A stretch of 64,000 nucleotides of DNA from Chlorophyllum brunneum (taxonomy: Eukaryota; Basidiomycota; Agaricomycetes; Agaricales; Agaricaceae): NCBI GenBank assembly GCA_963576785.1, contig OY756140.1, positions 2,914,001 through 2,978,000 on the forward strand, written 5' to 3'. A program made the position numbers and the translations under genes. Positions 38,601 through 51,170 of this stretch are shown piece by piece (the first letter of the stretch is position 1; each line of letters opens with the position of its first letter). The notes under the pieces are model-generated. The model ran no database searches. It worked only from the letters and a program-made list of their open reading frames with translations, and was not told the origin of the DNA.

Positions 38601-40717
38601 TCCTAGTGGATATGTGGATGATAAGATCATTCGTACTTCTGGAAAGATTGAACTCCTTCATCGCGTCCTACCCAAGTTCTTTGCCACTGGTCACAGAGTA
38701 CGATTTTCCATTTGTTGCAGTGTCGCAGTGTTGACGTTGCTACAGGTTCTTATCTTCTTCCAAATGACAAAGGTCATGGATATCATGGAAGATTTCTTGA
38801 AGATGATGAACTGGAAACATCTCCGTCTGGATGGTGGCACCAAGACTGAAGAGCGTGCCTCCTTTGTGCAACTCTTCAATGCCAAAGACTCGGAGTACAA
38901 GGTCTTCATTCTGTCAACTCGAGCTGGTGGCTTGGGTCTGAACTTGCAGACAGCCGACACTGTCATCATGTGCGTCTACCTTACATTGAGGTTGTGACAC
39001 GTGCTGACTATCCTTGCGTCCCTTGTAGATTCGACTCCGATTGGTGAGTCGCCCAAACGTATGACGAATTAAGGGCCGCTAATGTTCGCTTCTAGGAACC
39101 CACACGCCGATCTCCAAGCTCAAGATCGTGCTCACCGTATCGGTCAGACAAAGGCCGTCTTGATTCTCCGTTTCATCACGGAGAAGAGTGTGGAGGAGGC
39201 AATGTACCAGCGGGCAAGGTTCAAGCTTGATATCGATGACAAGGTCATTCAAGCCGGTCGGTTCGACAACAAATCCACCCAGGAGGAACAGGAAGAATTC
39301 TTGGTGCGTCCGACCAACTGGCGGCATGCTTGTAAAGGATATTCGCTTATGATAGTGTTGATACGATAGCGTTCTATTCTTGAAGCTGACCAAGAAGAAG
39401 AGAATGAAGAAGCGGGTGACATGAACGATGACGAACTGAACGAGCTTATCGCGCGTAGTGAAGGCGAGGGAAGGATATTCCGCGAAATTGACATCAAGCG
39501 GGAACGCGATGCGTTGGAGCACTGGCGCGCAAGTGGGAACAGGGGCAAACCACCACCACCGTTGATCCAACTCGAGGAGCTACCGGAGTGCTATCAGACG
39601 GATGAGCCTTTTGGTGCTGCGGAGACAGAGGAGATCATCGAGGGACGCGGGCAAAGGAGGAGGAATGTGGTTAGTTATAATGATGGACTGAGCGATGATG
39701 CGTGGGCCATGGTGAGCATTGATAATTATCATTATCTCATTTCAGTTATTCTCAACGATCGGATAGGCGCTTGAGGAAGGTGAAGACTTGCAGGAGCTCT
39801 CAGAACGAACGAGAGAGAAGAAAGAGCGAAGACTCAATAACAAGCTCCTCAAGGAAGCTGAAGCCTCCGCTCGCGGCACACCTGTGTCGGACGTTGATAG
39901 CCGTGGTCGTAAATCCAAGAAGGGCAAGAACAAAGTGGAGGATCTTGGTCTGGGGTCGAAAAGGAAACGTGGCCAAAAGTCAATGTCTGTGACCCCTTCT
40001 ATTGCTGATGATGAGGAAGATGATCACGAATCGGTATGAGCGATTTTTCTGTCTGACACCTACCCCCTGGGTCTGATGTGATCGTATAGAAACGACGAAA
40101 GAAAGCCGGTGTCGCAGCCAACGACCTTTCTCCTGCTGTCCGTGAAAAGATGAAAAAGGCCTTTATGGAGTGTCATAAAGCTGTTCTCGCTTGTGAAGAT
40201 GACACTGGCCGTAAGCGCTGTGAGCTCTTCCGTGAGTTGCCGGATAAGAGAGTGCGTCCTGCTTTCCATGCAAGAGTTCATTAAATGTTGACTGCTATGA
40301 TAGGACTACCCTGACTACTACCAACTCATCTCACAACCCATTGCACTCTCCCATCTACGCAAACGTGCAAACAGCAATTATTACAAGAACGTGCAGGCGT
40401 ATAAGGATGACTGGAAGCTCATGTTCAATAATGCACGGACTTATAACCAGGAAGGATCATGGGTGTATGTCGATGCAGAGGAGATGGAGAAGGTGTTTAT
40501 GTCGACGTTTAACCGTGTCATAACAGGGTCCGGGCTACCTGGTGCATCAGCAGCCGCGACCGGCATCGCACAGGCTGGGTCAACATCAGGGTCCTATGAT
40601 TCGGCGCTGACACCTATGGAAGAGGATGAACGTCCGCCGCCAGTACGTGGACGGAGTGCAGGGAGGAAGCAAGTGTTGAGTGAGGAGGAGTACTTAACTC
40701 CTAGCGACGATGATTAG
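35678..40717 (+). CDS. snf2: Snf2/Sth1-type chromatin remodelling ATPase
   Basis: Thirteen exons (35678-35779, 35835-35925, 35977-37592, 37653-37950, 38009-38447, 38502-38697, 38746-38969, 39029-39043, 39096-39303, 39370-39711, 39767-40033, 40090-40251, 40304-40717) encode 1457 aa. Domains in order: Gln-rich N-terminus; QLQ motif ([16 protein letters not shown], about 118-135); HSA helix (about 340-410), which binds actin-related proteins; SNF2 ATPase from about 570 with ILADEMGLGKT and the DEGH box; helicase C with [12 protein letters not shown] and [11 protein letters not shown]; SnAC-like acidic/basic region; and a C-terminal bromodomain (about 1280-1390, with DYPDYYQLI and NARTYNQ). This architecture is that of the SWI/SNF or RSC motor, which slides and ejects nucleosomes. 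Whether it is the Snf2 or Sth1 orthologue cannot be told here. Exon 8 is 15 nt. Confidence 0.94.
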
Positions 40718-41144
40718 TCACAGTTAATTTTGCTCTGCCCCTCGTGGTTTGTCTTACCATGTGCATCCTCTACGTATAGTTTCTTTATCGTATTTGTTGT
40801 ATAGAATCGCGAATGGTCTCGATCTATGCTGACTCTGACTCCTTTGGTCTTTTTCCTCGCTTCGTGTCTTGCTCTTTGATCGCCACTGTATAGTTTTCAT
40901 TGTAGTCCTATGTTATATTCAGATTCATATTTGGTGTTCACGGCGAAGCGGTTCCTCCATGCAAGATGTCCATTGCAATGGCATAAAGTGTTTGAGATAC
41001 AAAGTGAAATAAGGATAAAAGATGGTTTTTCATAGCATGCCCAAGAATGGGTTCCAAGCCAGTACCTTCCCCGCATTGCTTGTGGAATAATTGGATATTT
41101 ATTCCCTTCACTGTGTATATTCCGGCTCATATTTTACATAACGT
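40718..41144. terminator. Convergent 3' region between the remodeller and SRP68
   Basis: 427 bp separate two facing stop codons. The stretch is AT rich and should hold both polyadenylation regions; no defined signal stands out and no gene is present. Confidence 0.4.
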
Positions 41145-43346
41145 TCAGCTCCTCCCCCACCAGGCCCCCAACAAAGTACTGAGACCACCTCGGGCAGATG
41201 TCTGCGGCTCGGGTGTCGCAGGGCGTGTTTCTTCTATCTTCGTTTTCGCGATCTGTTTCTTCTCTACCACATTTTCGGCCTGGGTAGACTTTACAGGAGT
41301 CGGTACGACAGTAGGTCCTTTTGCGGGAACGGCGGGCGCAGGTGTAGAAGGTTTTTTTCCAGCCCTCTTCACTAACTGATCCATATTCAGTGGAACATAG
41401 TTCAGAGCGATATTGAAAAATGTAGGTTTCTCGTAGTCTTTCGGGTTCATTGTAGTCGACCCGCCGTTGTAGCTGAACCAGTCGCGTTTGTATTGAAGAG
41501 AGTCCTTTGCAAGCCGATCTTCAAGTGATTTGACGTCGGACTGGGAGAGGGAGAAGAAACAGGATTTTTGATTGGTGTGGGATGAGATAGGGTCATGTGT
41601 GAGGATGGAGAGTGTGTTGGACGTTTCGCGAGTGTGAATCGAGGCGTGTTGGAGTAATGTAAGTGCTTCCGCGTATTTTTTGAGAGGGGAATAACTGTGT
41701 GCAAGGAAGGAACATCTGTCGGAGTACATGTTAGCCACAAAAAAACTAACGAAATTGGGAAGCGGGATATACCTGCGAGCTTTGGTGAAAGTTAGTCTTG
41801 CTTCAACAGCAGACGCCAAGTCAGGACTATCATCTACGATGCTGAGAGTCCGCATCTGGTCCAAGCTTTGTATAACAGTATCGAGAAGTTTAACAACAGC
41901 AGGATACAGACGGTTGTCGACTTGTGCGGGTTTAACAGAGTGGATGGCTGAGTCCTTCGCGTTGTCCTGGGAGGCGAGTAATACGGATGTCAATAAGAGA
42001 TCGCGCTGGATGCGACGGGAGAGGAGTTGATAAATGATGTATGCGTGTACAAACTGAATGTCGCGACTTCCACCTGCGACACCAGCGGAGGATCCACCAC
42101 TCAACTAGTTACTGTCAGGAGATTTGATGCTCTGAGAGGTAGGACTGTGCTCGCCTGTGGTGCCTCAGCCAGTTTCCTGGCGACATCTTCCGCATCGCTT
42201 AACGCGGACAGGATAGCATCGTACGCCGCAACGCCTTTTTTCGAGTGCCTCTCCCTCGCTAATTTGTTCCCGTCGGTAGTCGAATCTCCCGTAGTGTGGT
42301 TAACAAGCTTATCTTCGGCTTCTTGGACCTTCAACAAAACATCAACTAGTTCTGGGTTCCTGATAGGAACGGGCTGGTCTTCCCAGACCAACTGCCCGAG
42401 CCTCTTCGCCTGACTGCCCTTTTCAGCACGGCGACCTTCACTGTGCAGTTTCTTGACGATTTCATCACAGTTTTCGACGATCGAATTTCGGAATTTAGGT
42501 GCAAGCTCGGCGACGATGCCGTCGATGTCGTAGGACTTGTTTCTGCCCAGCTCGTGCGCACAGTAACGAATTTCGGGACCGATCTCATCAGCAAATAATA
42601 CAGCGAGTGCTTGATCTCTGCTGGTTTGCGCAGAGGAGGCCAGTTCATCCAGCAAGAAGCGGGCGACGCTGAGTTGGACAACTGCGTCCTCAAATTCTTC
42701 TCTGTAGCGCAGAAAGCGCCCGTTGATAATTACAGTGTAGACTGTCGCCTCAAGAAGACTTTCCACGGTGATTTGAGAGCTGGCGTAGAGAGCCTGGCAA
42801 TGGGATAGTAACTGAGTGGACCAGTGTACAGCACGACGGAATCGACCCATTGCAGAATGGCGGAGGGTATTTGCATGCTTCTGGTTGGCGGGTAAGAGGG
42901 ATTGGTTATTGAGATCTTGCGAGTACGACCAGGCGCGCTCGGCCTCGAAGAGAAGCAGTTCAAGGCTGGGATGTACAGTCAACAGATGCAGCAGACGTAA
43001 TCGAACGGACCCACTGTCCCTCCCTTATGGTCTCTGGAGTAATGGGCGGTAGTTTTTTGAAGTCACGCCCCTTTCCGTGTGTCATTTTGAGGGTAGAACG
43101 GAGGCGATGGGTGCGATTTGTGCAGTGCTTCCTGGTGGTGCATCAGTATCTGCAGGCGAGGCCAAGTCGTCCGGTGGATTACCTGTATCTTGCGTAGTCA
43201 TTGTAACGTATACCATAGGCATTACGCTGCTGGTTTGCAAGCTGCAGGGCTGTGAAGAGTCAGCAGGAGAGTGAGGACGGGAGGAGCAGATTACCGTGGA
43301 AGTGGAGGGCCATGGGTGTCAGAGCGAGAGTGACCTCTTTCTCCAT
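41145..43346 (-). CDS. srp68: Signal recognition particle subunit SRP68
   Basis: Six exons on the minus strand (43346-43295, 43249-43183, 43131-43015, 42965-42146, 42104-41773, 41715-41145) encode 652 aa. Typical N-terminal blocks are [50 protein letters not shown] and [13 protein letters not shown], which form the RNA-binding domain that bends SRP RNA. The rest is TPR-like helical and ends in a Pro/Lys-rich tail with AWWGRS at the terminus. SRP68 pairs with SRP72 and directs ribosomes carrying signal sequences to the ER. The 57-nt intron at 41716-41772 is a multiple of three without stops. The start at 43346 is only 9 bp from the Get3 start; an in-frame ATG at 43313 (MALHFHALQ) would give a slightly shorter protein and more promoter space. 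Confidence 0.92.
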
Positions 43347-43355
43347 CCAACAACC

Positions 43356-44778
43356 ATGTCAGAGCCCGAACTCCTCCCTCCCACTCTCCAGAACATCCTT
43401 GACCAAGCCACTCTCAGATGGATATTCTGCGGTGTGTTTCCTCCTTTATCTCCATTACTCGCTGGCTAATATTCGTCATAGGTGGTAAGGGTGGTGTAGG
43501 TCAGTCTAGACCATTTTCGACCCCACATCTTTTGCTCATGTGCACCCATAATCAGGAAAAACTACAACATCATGTTCACTGGCCATCCAACTTGCGAAAG
43601 TTAGGAAGTCTGTGTTACTGATCGTGCGTGTATTGCCGCCATATCTCACAGCTTGAAACCGACACGTACATCTTCCGTGTCATCTAGTCCACTGATCCAG
43701 CACACAACTTATCGGATGCCTTTGGCCAGAAGTTTGGTAAAGATGCCACCAAGGTTAATGGCTTTGACAATCTTTTTGCCATGGAGATTGACCCAACGAG
43801 TGCAATTCAAGAAATGGTCGAGAACTGTACGCTAGCCCCCATATTGTGTTCCACTTCACTCCACTCACCTTCACTTCAGCCGACCAGAATGGCATGATGG
43901 GATCTATGATGCAGGATCTCGCCTTTGCTATCCCAGGTGTCGACGAAGCTATGGGCTTCGCAGAAATCATGAAGTACGTCGGTTTCTCTGACCTATGGTA
44001 GAAAATACTGATCCCGCTTCACCAGGCATGTGAAATCGATGGAGTACGATGTCATCGTGTTTGATACAGCACCAACCGGTCATACCCTTCGTTTCTTATC
44101 GTTTCCTGCGGTCCTGGAGAAGGCCTTGGGCAAGCTGAGTAGTCTGGGCTCTCGCTTCGGACCTATGATTAATCAGGTATGTATCAAGTCCTATACCCAC
44201 TCAATTCTACACTCATTACACCCCACAGATGTCTTCTATGATGGGTGGTGACGCCGGCTCTCAGGAAGATATGTTTGCCAAGTTAGAGTCGATGAGAGCT
44301 GTCATCACGGAGGTCAATTCGCAATTCAAGGATCCCGTGCGTCTGCCTTGAACCAATTTCGCCCTCTCGTCAGTCTTGATACTCACAGCACCCACAGGAG
44401 AAGACGACGTTCGTCTGCGTTTGCATATCCGAGTTCTTGTCGCTCTACGAGACAGAGCGTCTGGTACAAGAGCTCACTACATATGAAATCGACACGCATA
44501 ACATCGTCGTGAACCAGCTATTGTTCCCCAAAAAGAGTGAGGAGTCATGTTTCATTCTCATGTTCTGGGCTTACTTCAAACCTTCAGGCTCAAATTGTGA
44601 GAACTGCAGCGTCCGTCACAAGATGCAACAGAAGTACCTTAACGAGGCTCATGAACTATACGACGAATTCTTCCACATCATCTTGCTTCCTCTGCTGACA
44701 GAAGAAGTGCGAGGCCCAGAGAAACTTACGGATTTCAGCAAGATGCTCGTCAAGCCCTATGTGCCCCCTCAAGATTAG
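43356..44778 (+). CDS. get3: Get3/ArsA-family ATPase for tail-anchored protein insertion
   Basis: Nine exons (43356-43431, 43482-43499, 43556-43623, 43688-43826, 43880-43973, 44026-44176, 44229-44336, 44398-44536, 44588-44778) encode 327 aa, the normal Get3 length. Motifs: deviant P-loop GGKGGVGKTT (about residues 26-35), switch [11 protein letters not shown], Met-rich hydrophobic-groove segments (MMGSMMQ and MSSMMGG), switch [12 protein letters not shown], and the zinc-binding CxxC pair at 268 and 271. Get3 is a cytosolic dimer that captures tail-anchored proteins and hands them to Get1/Get2 in the ER membrane. The P-loop is spread over exons 1-3 with a middle exon of 18 nt. With SRP68 next door, two separate ER-targeting routes share one promoter region. 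Confidence 0.94.
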
Positions 44779-45027
44779 ATATAGCCATAAGGAGTGGTGC
44801 ATGTAATGACTCTAATAATCGCTTAGACCAGTAATTTCATCGGTTTGATGCTTTGTGAACTGAGCTTGGAATTACGTTCATTACTGGATTACATGAGGTA
44901 GGTTCAACATAATACATAATAAATTAATGTCAAAAGAGGGTATGAACAATGAAAGAACGATGAATGCAAATGAGCGAAACAGCCAATAACCCAGAGACAA
45001 GAACAGGAACACCTCAACCCTGCAACC
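44779..45027. terminator. Convergent 3' region between Get3 and MIP1
   Basis: AT-rich spacer of 249 bp between facing stop codons, including AATAAATTAA-like sequence at about 44918-44927. It probably carries the polyadenylation signals of both genes. Confidence 0.4.
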
Positions 45028-48000
45028 TCATCGCCGTAATAGCCTCTCCACCATCTCTGACCAATCAATATTCCCATTCCCTAGCGGTATTTTCTTCCTT
45101 CTCGACTTCGTGTTCACCCCTTTGTATTTCTTCCCTGATTCATTCTGCGCCAAACCCTTGACCTCTGCAAAATCATTCGTAGCCTGGGCCCTCAAAAAGG
45201 CTGCGCTTCTCGACCGATGGGCGACATGGTCTGCTGGAACATATCCATCTAGTATTCCTTCAAAATCCTCCGGTTTTGGTTGATCGGCAGACATGGAGCT
45301 CCCGTCTGGCATCAGAGTCCCACCATTCGTCTTTGCCAACACTTTCGCGATATCTAGACTCTCGCCAGGCGGGATCGGATTCGGTTGCGATGGTGTCACG
45401 CACGGCATATCAACTTCTTTACGCAAGACATGATCAACGTCAACCGCAGAGAAGAACGCAACGCCTTGTGGCAGATCGTCCATACCCAGTTTATACGCAA
45501 ATAGGCTCCTAGTCCACAGGTTCGCGATTTGGAGGGCTAGTGCAGCACGGTACTTATCCTCCTCTTTCACGAGGTATCGTAGCTCGTCGTGTACGGATAT
45601 GAGATATCGCGCTTGGATGTTGTATTTTTTGATGAGGTGTTGCATGGAGACGATAAGGAGGTGGAGATAATCCACGCCAGAGGACTGGACGGCCCAGTTG
45701 ATACGCGAAGTCATATAATCAGAGCCGAAAGTTTCTGGCAGGTGTTTCTTCGAGAGAGCGTGTGTGATTCCGCACCCCAACGCAGGTGTCCTTGGATCAT
45801 CGGAGAGTGCGATTTCTTCAAGTTTATTGAAGACGTAGCTCTCGGATCCACCAAACCAAAATTTGCGATCGAAAATGTCAGTACGGTGTGTATTCTTGCC
45901 CTTGGTTGATGCATATAAGTTTTGTGCCGACTTTTGAGCTTGTTCGGGATCCATGGAGGGATTGGATTGTAAGAGCAGAAGTACAGCGTGTCTCTGCCCC
46001 GCACCATAGATGCGGGAGTAGTTGAAGACCTTGGCGGCGTCACGCGAGATCCCAAGGATGCTGGCAGTCTTGGAATGAAGGTCTGTTCCCGCAGCTTTGG
46101 TACCTTCCAAAGTCATCCACCCGAGAGCAGTTGCACCATGTAGCCCAAACTGCGCGTCACCCATACAACTTGAGATCCATAGCTCCTCTGAGTCCACATC
46201 CGCGCCAACGATGGCATATCCTTCCGGTGCCCGAACCATGGCTTTGAGTTCTGACCCAACACGATTCTTCTTCGAGTTACTCGCAGTCAACCATGTCTTC
46301 TCAATCGCTCGTCGTGTGACAGCGCCCATGGTGATGACCTGAGGTAAAATAATGCCCCACTTTTCTCGCTCCTTATCGGGTTCGGAGATGGAGAAGCCAA
46401 GGTTCTTGGAGTCATTTTGCCAGATAACCATCTGATTCAGGATACGATCTCGCGCACTAATCCAATAGCTGCACTGCGCGTTCATATCAAGAGCCTCCTT
46501 CGCTTCTTCTCCGGGGCTCTGCAGTGTACCGTCCTGTGCGTATTTGATAAACGTTTTGCCGAGAGGACTGCCAACATTGGCCTTCTCGCCGTCCTTGTGT
46601 GGGAGCTTGTAAAACCGATAGCCTCCGTGCAAAGCCATCTCCGCCAACGTACTATCAGCGGCATCATAGAAAGATAAAGGACCAGAGCGAGTTGAGTATT
46701 GGCCATTCGAAGGGACGCGGAACATCCAGCCGTATTCACGAGAGTGGAATAATGGCCACCCTAACCAAGATAGTCGCAGGAGAAGTGGGGCAATCCGGTT
46801 ACGCACTGTGATATCGAGGGTTCCGGGAGGCATACCCTTCTTAGGCTTTGCGGCGTCCCAGTACCATTTTGGCCAATATACGGGGGGAGGTTTGACAGGT
46901 TTGGGTTTCTTTATCCGTCTGGGCTTGGGTGCGTCGCCTTCACCTTCACCTTCCACAGCCATACTCCAATCTAGCTGTGATAACCAGGGATCCTCCACTA
47001 CATTTGTCGCCTGCAAAGTTGTCTCTGCGAGATTCACAACCCTTTCTAGTATATCTTGTGTTTTGGTGCCCCGGGAAATCTGTTCCACTAGATCAGGATC
47101 GGCAGACGAGAGTGCACCTCGCTTTGACCATGCCAAGACATGGCGAGACGAAAACAGCTGCAAAGCTCTCAGCTGCGTGGCAGTCTCAAAGCGAGAGACT
47201 TCCCCTGCCTCATTGAGATAATGCCACTTTTCCTTGCTGCTATACCTGATAGGGGAGCCATCGTAGGAAAGTCTAAGCAGGAGTGGAAGGATGCGTTCCA
47301 AGACCTTGGAGCTGAGACCACCGGAGCGGATATCCAAGTACCATGAAGGTTGTCCAGACGGTGGTTGCGGCTGGTTCTGGGGGCCGATATGGTCCGTCTC
47401 AGCTTCCTTTCATGATAATCAGTAATGTGCGATGGCCATGGACTAAACAAACTAACCTGGGGCTCAACCGTTATGCCACGAGATTTCCCGGCTACCTTGG
47501 GTGTCCAATCTAATTGGCTTAACCATGGGTCCTGCTGCCACTTCTGTGGTTCATCCGTCAACTGCCTAGCCCCTTCTGCCAATTCTTTCAGCTTCTGCTT
47601 GACACCCTCCTCCATTTCCCTGTAAATACCTTCCGCCCTCTCCAGATATCGTTCCCACTCTTGATTTACAGTTAGAAAGCTTGAGCCCATTTCCAAGACC
47701 CCAGCAAACGACACGGGGTGCGGGCAAGCTTGTAGGAAGGCAGGAAGGACGACGGCGTAGACACGATGGGTGACGTCAACATCTGAGCAACAATAATCGA
47801 GGTAGTCGTGGAGATTGTCCCTAATATCTTGTGGTGTTGATGTCATGAAATCATTCCGAATCTCCTTCTCCAGCGATATTCCGCAGTGTAGCTTTGCCAC
47901 GTCCCTCAACGAGTTTGCGGACGTCAATTCCTCCCATCTCTTCTCGACGACAATTTCATTCTCTTCCTCCACTAATTGGTCCGTACTGTCGGAGAGGTGA

Positions 48001-49170
48001 CTCATGCTTTCCAGCATTTCATCCCGAACACACCGCATCTCCTCCCTCTTCACTGGATCCACCCCTTCCTTCTCCCGCTCTTCAATCTGGCGAATAAGAT
48101 CGTACATCACCTCTATAGCCTCTTCCTGCTGTTCTACTTGCTTTTCCTTTGACTTTCGATATTTCATCCACTCCGGCCGCTGATGCGAAGATATACCCGT
48201 AACGGCGACATGCAACGCCATAGTATCGATATACCGGGTTGCCGTCCCTCCAACGTTGTATTCTTCCAACACACGTGCCCTGTCATACGACACATTATGA
48301 CCTACCACAACGCGGGGCACCGTTGAGTCACCTAACGGAATTAACTGGTTAGGATTTTCTGTCTCCTTGATCAACCATGGTGATATCCAAGAATACCAAG
48401 CATTGGGTGACGCCGCACATGCCATAATGGCATATGGATGGTATTTTGGCATCGTTTCCACATCGAATGTGAGTCTCCGTTCAGCTTTCCCGTCATGCAT
48501 TGGGAAGCTCACAGGCTCACTATAACTAGCCCCGTCAGGCACATACGTATACTTGGTCCACCCACTTCGGATTTCCCAGTATTCTGGTTTGGGCGGAAGT
48601 TGGAGCGTAGAGAAGGATTTGGCTTGTTGGAGCCATGGTTCAGCGGCATGTGAACCAATGCGGTAGAAGTGTTCGTCAAGGTTGGCACCTTGGAGAGGAG
48701 GTAAACGGAAGCCCGTGTCTGGTAGTTGGGAGCCTTGTGCAGGGTCAAGGTTATGCATCTCTAGATGTTCTTTGGCAATCTGGATGTAGGCGGATGAGGG
48801 AACTGGAAAGGAGGTGTTTTGGAAGAGCTGGGAGTGTAGTTGACGTGAGAGTAGCTGGACACCGACTTCATTCCTTTTAGCTATGCGGAAGAAAGAGTAA
48901 AAACCATAGTGTCAGTGCGTCATTTCTGGTAGTATACCAATTATGCTTACGTTTCTTGTGAGAAGTTGAGTCATCTTCCAATTCTTTGGGTAAATACGTA
49001 TACTCCTTTTCTAGTCTCTGCCGTGGTGGGGGGGACCTTGACGGCGTAAACGCAGGAGCTGGCGGTTTTTGCTTGAAGATCTGAGCATCAGACGAAGAGC
49101 CGTTGAAATTCCTGGAGATGTGTCTGGTTGGCCTTGAAACTGCAGTCAGGTTGGAAATGGGGCGGAGCAT
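45028..49170 (-). CDS. mip1: Mitochondrial DNA polymerase gamma (Mip1)
   Basis: Three exons on the minus strand (49170-48951, 48880-47457, 47406-45028) encode 1340 aa. A basic, Ser-rich leader (MLRPISNLTAVSRPTRHISR) suggests mitochondrial import. The 3'-5' exonuclease part shows FDVETMP, the NVSYDRARV block and DTMALH. The family-A polymerase part shows VGADVDSEELW (motif A, about residue 940), KVFNYSRIYGAGQ (motif B) and SVHDELRYLV (motif C, about 1170). It replicates and proofreads mitochondrial DNA. I start at the ATG at 49170, as the open frame upstream has no earlier ATG. The 9-residue motif DPWLSQLDW occurs twice, at about residues 524 and 687. The C-terminal about 150 residues beyond motif C are a fungal-type extension of low complexity. 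Confidence 0.94.
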
Positions 49171-49492
49171 AGTGAGACGCAAGATCTGAATATTGAAACT
49201 TCGAGGAACAAGTCCTAGGAGTGAGTTAGGATGGGTGTTGACCCGGTGTCACAAACGCGGAAAAGCCACACTAATTCTCTACCAGTAGTGCGAGGTGTGT
49301 AGAAACCAGTTGCAGGCGTGTCTGCCCTTGGACCGACAACGGTCGCGATGGGCGAAGGGAAGGAAGGAGCTGAAAAGAGTTGTCCAGGGGCGTCGAGTCT
49401 ATTTCTCAGGGTCGCGTCTGATCTTCCTCCGCGTCAACCAAGTCAAAATCCATTGACTCCGGAAAATAACTGGTATACTACGGGGATAGCCA
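49171..49492. other. Spacer between MIP1 start and F-box gene stop
   Basis: 322 bp between two genes transcribed in the same (minus) direction; it should hold the MIP1 promoter and the F-box 3' end. No gene or clear element seen. Confidence 0.45.
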
Positions 49493-51170
49493 TCAATGCA
49501 TACCGTAGGTCAGGTCTAAACCGCGATCCTTAAATTCCTGCAGATTCTCTGTCCACCCGTTCCCGAAATGTCCCACCTTTGATCTAATAACAAGGCTCTC
49601 CAGGCGCGTAACTTGAGGGCGTTCCCTCCCATCACCCTTCACCCGAACAACTTTCTCTCCTACCGACCATCCACGAGAAACAATAAATTTACGAATGTAG
49701 CTAGGGGAGCACTTCAAAGATACTTCCCTTAACCTCAAACCCTGGAGCAACGGAAGAACGGGATCTTCACGAATAGTCGCGGGGGTCATCCTGTCTAAAA
49801 CATCATCCGTCATGAACGATATGAACATGATATCCAGCGCTCGAAGTGCGGGCACGACGTGCAGGAGCTCAATAAACCCATCGGGCTCGATCGTAAGACC
49901 GGATAATGACAAATAATCAAGTCGGCACTGGGAACGTGAAACAAGGTGTATGAGGGCATCGGGTTGCCAAATAGCGTTTGGGATAAGATGCAGCGAGAGT
50001 TTTTTAATTGCAGGGATTGAGATACAACGAACGAACTCTGCAAGTTCGCCTACCTCCATGTAGAGGGAGAAGGATACCAAGGAGGGGAGTGTAATGTCGA
50101 ATATTGATGAAATCGCATCATCTGCAACGAGGCGTGCAGAGCATGAAACCAAGCCATTGCACAGTGCCAGGATTCGCAGCATCGTGTCAGGAGCAACGAT
50201 AGATTCGGCCAAATGCAGACTGGATAGCTGCGACCAGGGGAGCCTCATGTCCTCCAGGTTGACTCTAGTCTCGGGAATGGATATTAAGACCTCCACCAGA
50301 TGGGGAGCAAACTGGAAGGGTGCAGTAGCGGGGTTCCAGAGGCGCCAGCCTCCCTGTAAATGATGGACGATCTGGGTACCATGGAATCGAATGCAGCGCA
50401 AACGGGGAAATGCTTCTGGTGGATATTCCGTAAACGCTGCGAAAGAATCTGTCGCCACCTGCAGTTCCAAGTTCTCAATACTCGTCGAATATGGCGCAAC
50501 GACATCAAACAGCAAATTAGGAGCTGTATCTGGCTGACACTTCGAGGAGAACATCAACGAGACTGGTTTTGTATAGCACCTGCTAAACCAGAGTTGTGCC
50601 AACTTCTTGAAATTCGTGATACCTCTTGAAGAATCAGCTTGGAAAGTGATGTCTTTCCACAATTCTGGCGTAGTAATCGCAACCTCTCTCCATCCAGAAC
50701 ATATTTGCGTAAGCGACAGCGGGGGTTTGTTCGGCGAGGGAGACGCCTTGCAGGATGGGCCCTCGACACAGAGAAGGAAAATACATCTCACAAGCTCCGG
50801 AGGCAGGAGTCTGGTAGATGAAAGAGCCGCTTTGTACTGCTGAACCTTGACACAGGAATCGTGTTGTCGCTGAATGAGGCCGCTCAAATGAGCTTGGAGT
50901 TGGAGAATGTCCTCGGCTAATGCAGAGAACGTGGTTGCCTCCTGCTCGAGTAAGTATCTGATGGACAACGCTTCATCGCGAGTTGGTGGAAGGTTTGACA
51001 GGAGAATACTCTGCAAGCCATGTACGACGGTGTCCTGTGAGAGTCTCGAACTTAGACATGGGCATGAATATAGGTTGGAATCCGCCTACCATTTCCACTG
51101 CTTTGAAAATGATTGGGCCAAGAACCTTGTGGACGACTTCTTTAATACCCGTGCATCCCAGGGTTTCCAT
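49493..51170 (-). CDS. F-box-like protein of the Agaricomycete type
   Basis: The main exon 51010-49493 is open for 505 sense codons. It begins with a helical, probably coiled-coil region (ALAEDILQLQAHLSGLIQRQ), then an F-box (LLPPELVRCIFLLC with SGWREVAITTPELWKDI downstream), and ends in leucine-rich-repeat-like sequence with no catalytic motif. Such proteins usually link substrates to SCF ubiquitin ligases through Skp1, and are greatly expanded in mushrooms. The open frame has no ATG near its 5' end, so an upstream exon is needed. I propose 51170-51090 (start METLGCTGIK) joined by a 79-nt intron with a GTAGGC donor and TTGCAG acceptor, giving 532 aa. That first exon is uncertain; the F-box exon is firm. 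Confidence 0.72.
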
